This document shows positions 63,950 through 64,000 of a stretch of DNA of 64,000 nucleotides, piece after piece (positions within the stretch are counted from its first letter, which is position 1; every line of letters begins with the position of its first letter). This stretch comes from Aurelia coerulea. Lineage: Eukaryota > Cnidaria > Scyphozoa > Semaeostomeae > Ulmaridae. A program made the position numbers and the translations under genes. Below the pieces are notes generated by a model, which did not search any database, had not been told where the DNA came from, and saw only the letters and a program-made list of their open reading frames with translations. The stretch spans positions 14,221,501 to 14,285,500 of the forward strand of contig CM076961.1 in NCBI GenBank assembly GCA_039566865.1. The letters run 5' to 3'.

Positions 63950-64000
63950 GTAAAACACAGTAGGGAGTCATTATATAAAACAATCTGTTGCAGGATGGAC

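Overview
The window is animal nuclear DNA. A single multi-exon gene runs on the + strand through all 64 kb, with both ends outside the window. Its introns are packed with transposable elements: several non-LTR retrotransposons, a Gypsy element, a restriction-like-endonuclease retroelement and many small inverted-repeat DNA elements. There are no prokaryotic-style operons, rRNAs or tRNAs. The LINE and Gypsy types resemble those common in marine invertebrates, and I favour a cnidarian (anthozoan), but that is inference from repeat style and not a species call.

Host gene. I could place 28 short exons (25 to 222 nt) whose reading phases agree from one to the next. The upstream exons (466 to about 27505) encode an alpha-helical, solenoid-like region of about 300 residues. 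Exons from 28836 to about 47740 encode seven RCC1-type repeats, the number needed for a closed beta-propeller. Exons from 47710 to the right edge encode a low-complexity linker and a second helical region. I do not recognise the full architecture and give no gene symbol.

Layout. 1-9.9 kb: exons 1-7 with small MITEs and a 599-bp foldback element. 9.9-24.3 kb: one giant intron that holds a nest. An old minus-strand LINE was split by a 4.5-kb terminal-inverted-repeat element (16359-20845) and by a complete but frameshifted Gypsy element (11872-16186). Each insertion is flanked by its own target-site duplication. 24.3-34.5 kb: exons 8-10, mariner-like MITEs, a MITE inserted into its own relative, an R2/NeSL-like retroelement and a CR1-like reverse transcriptase. 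35-49.5 kb: the propeller exons with further MITEs, LINE ends and long microsatellites. 49.5-64 kb: helical C-terminal exons, more LINE pieces (including an open 397-codon reverse transcriptase at 60172-61365) and palindromic elements.

The most unusual structure is at 39086-39998: eleven near-perfect 83-bp tandem units. Each carries a 33-nt copy of the end of a propeller exon, a GT donor and, at its end, an AG acceptor. The array therefore looks like ten extra in-frame mini-exons of 11 codons, separated by 50-nt mini-introns.
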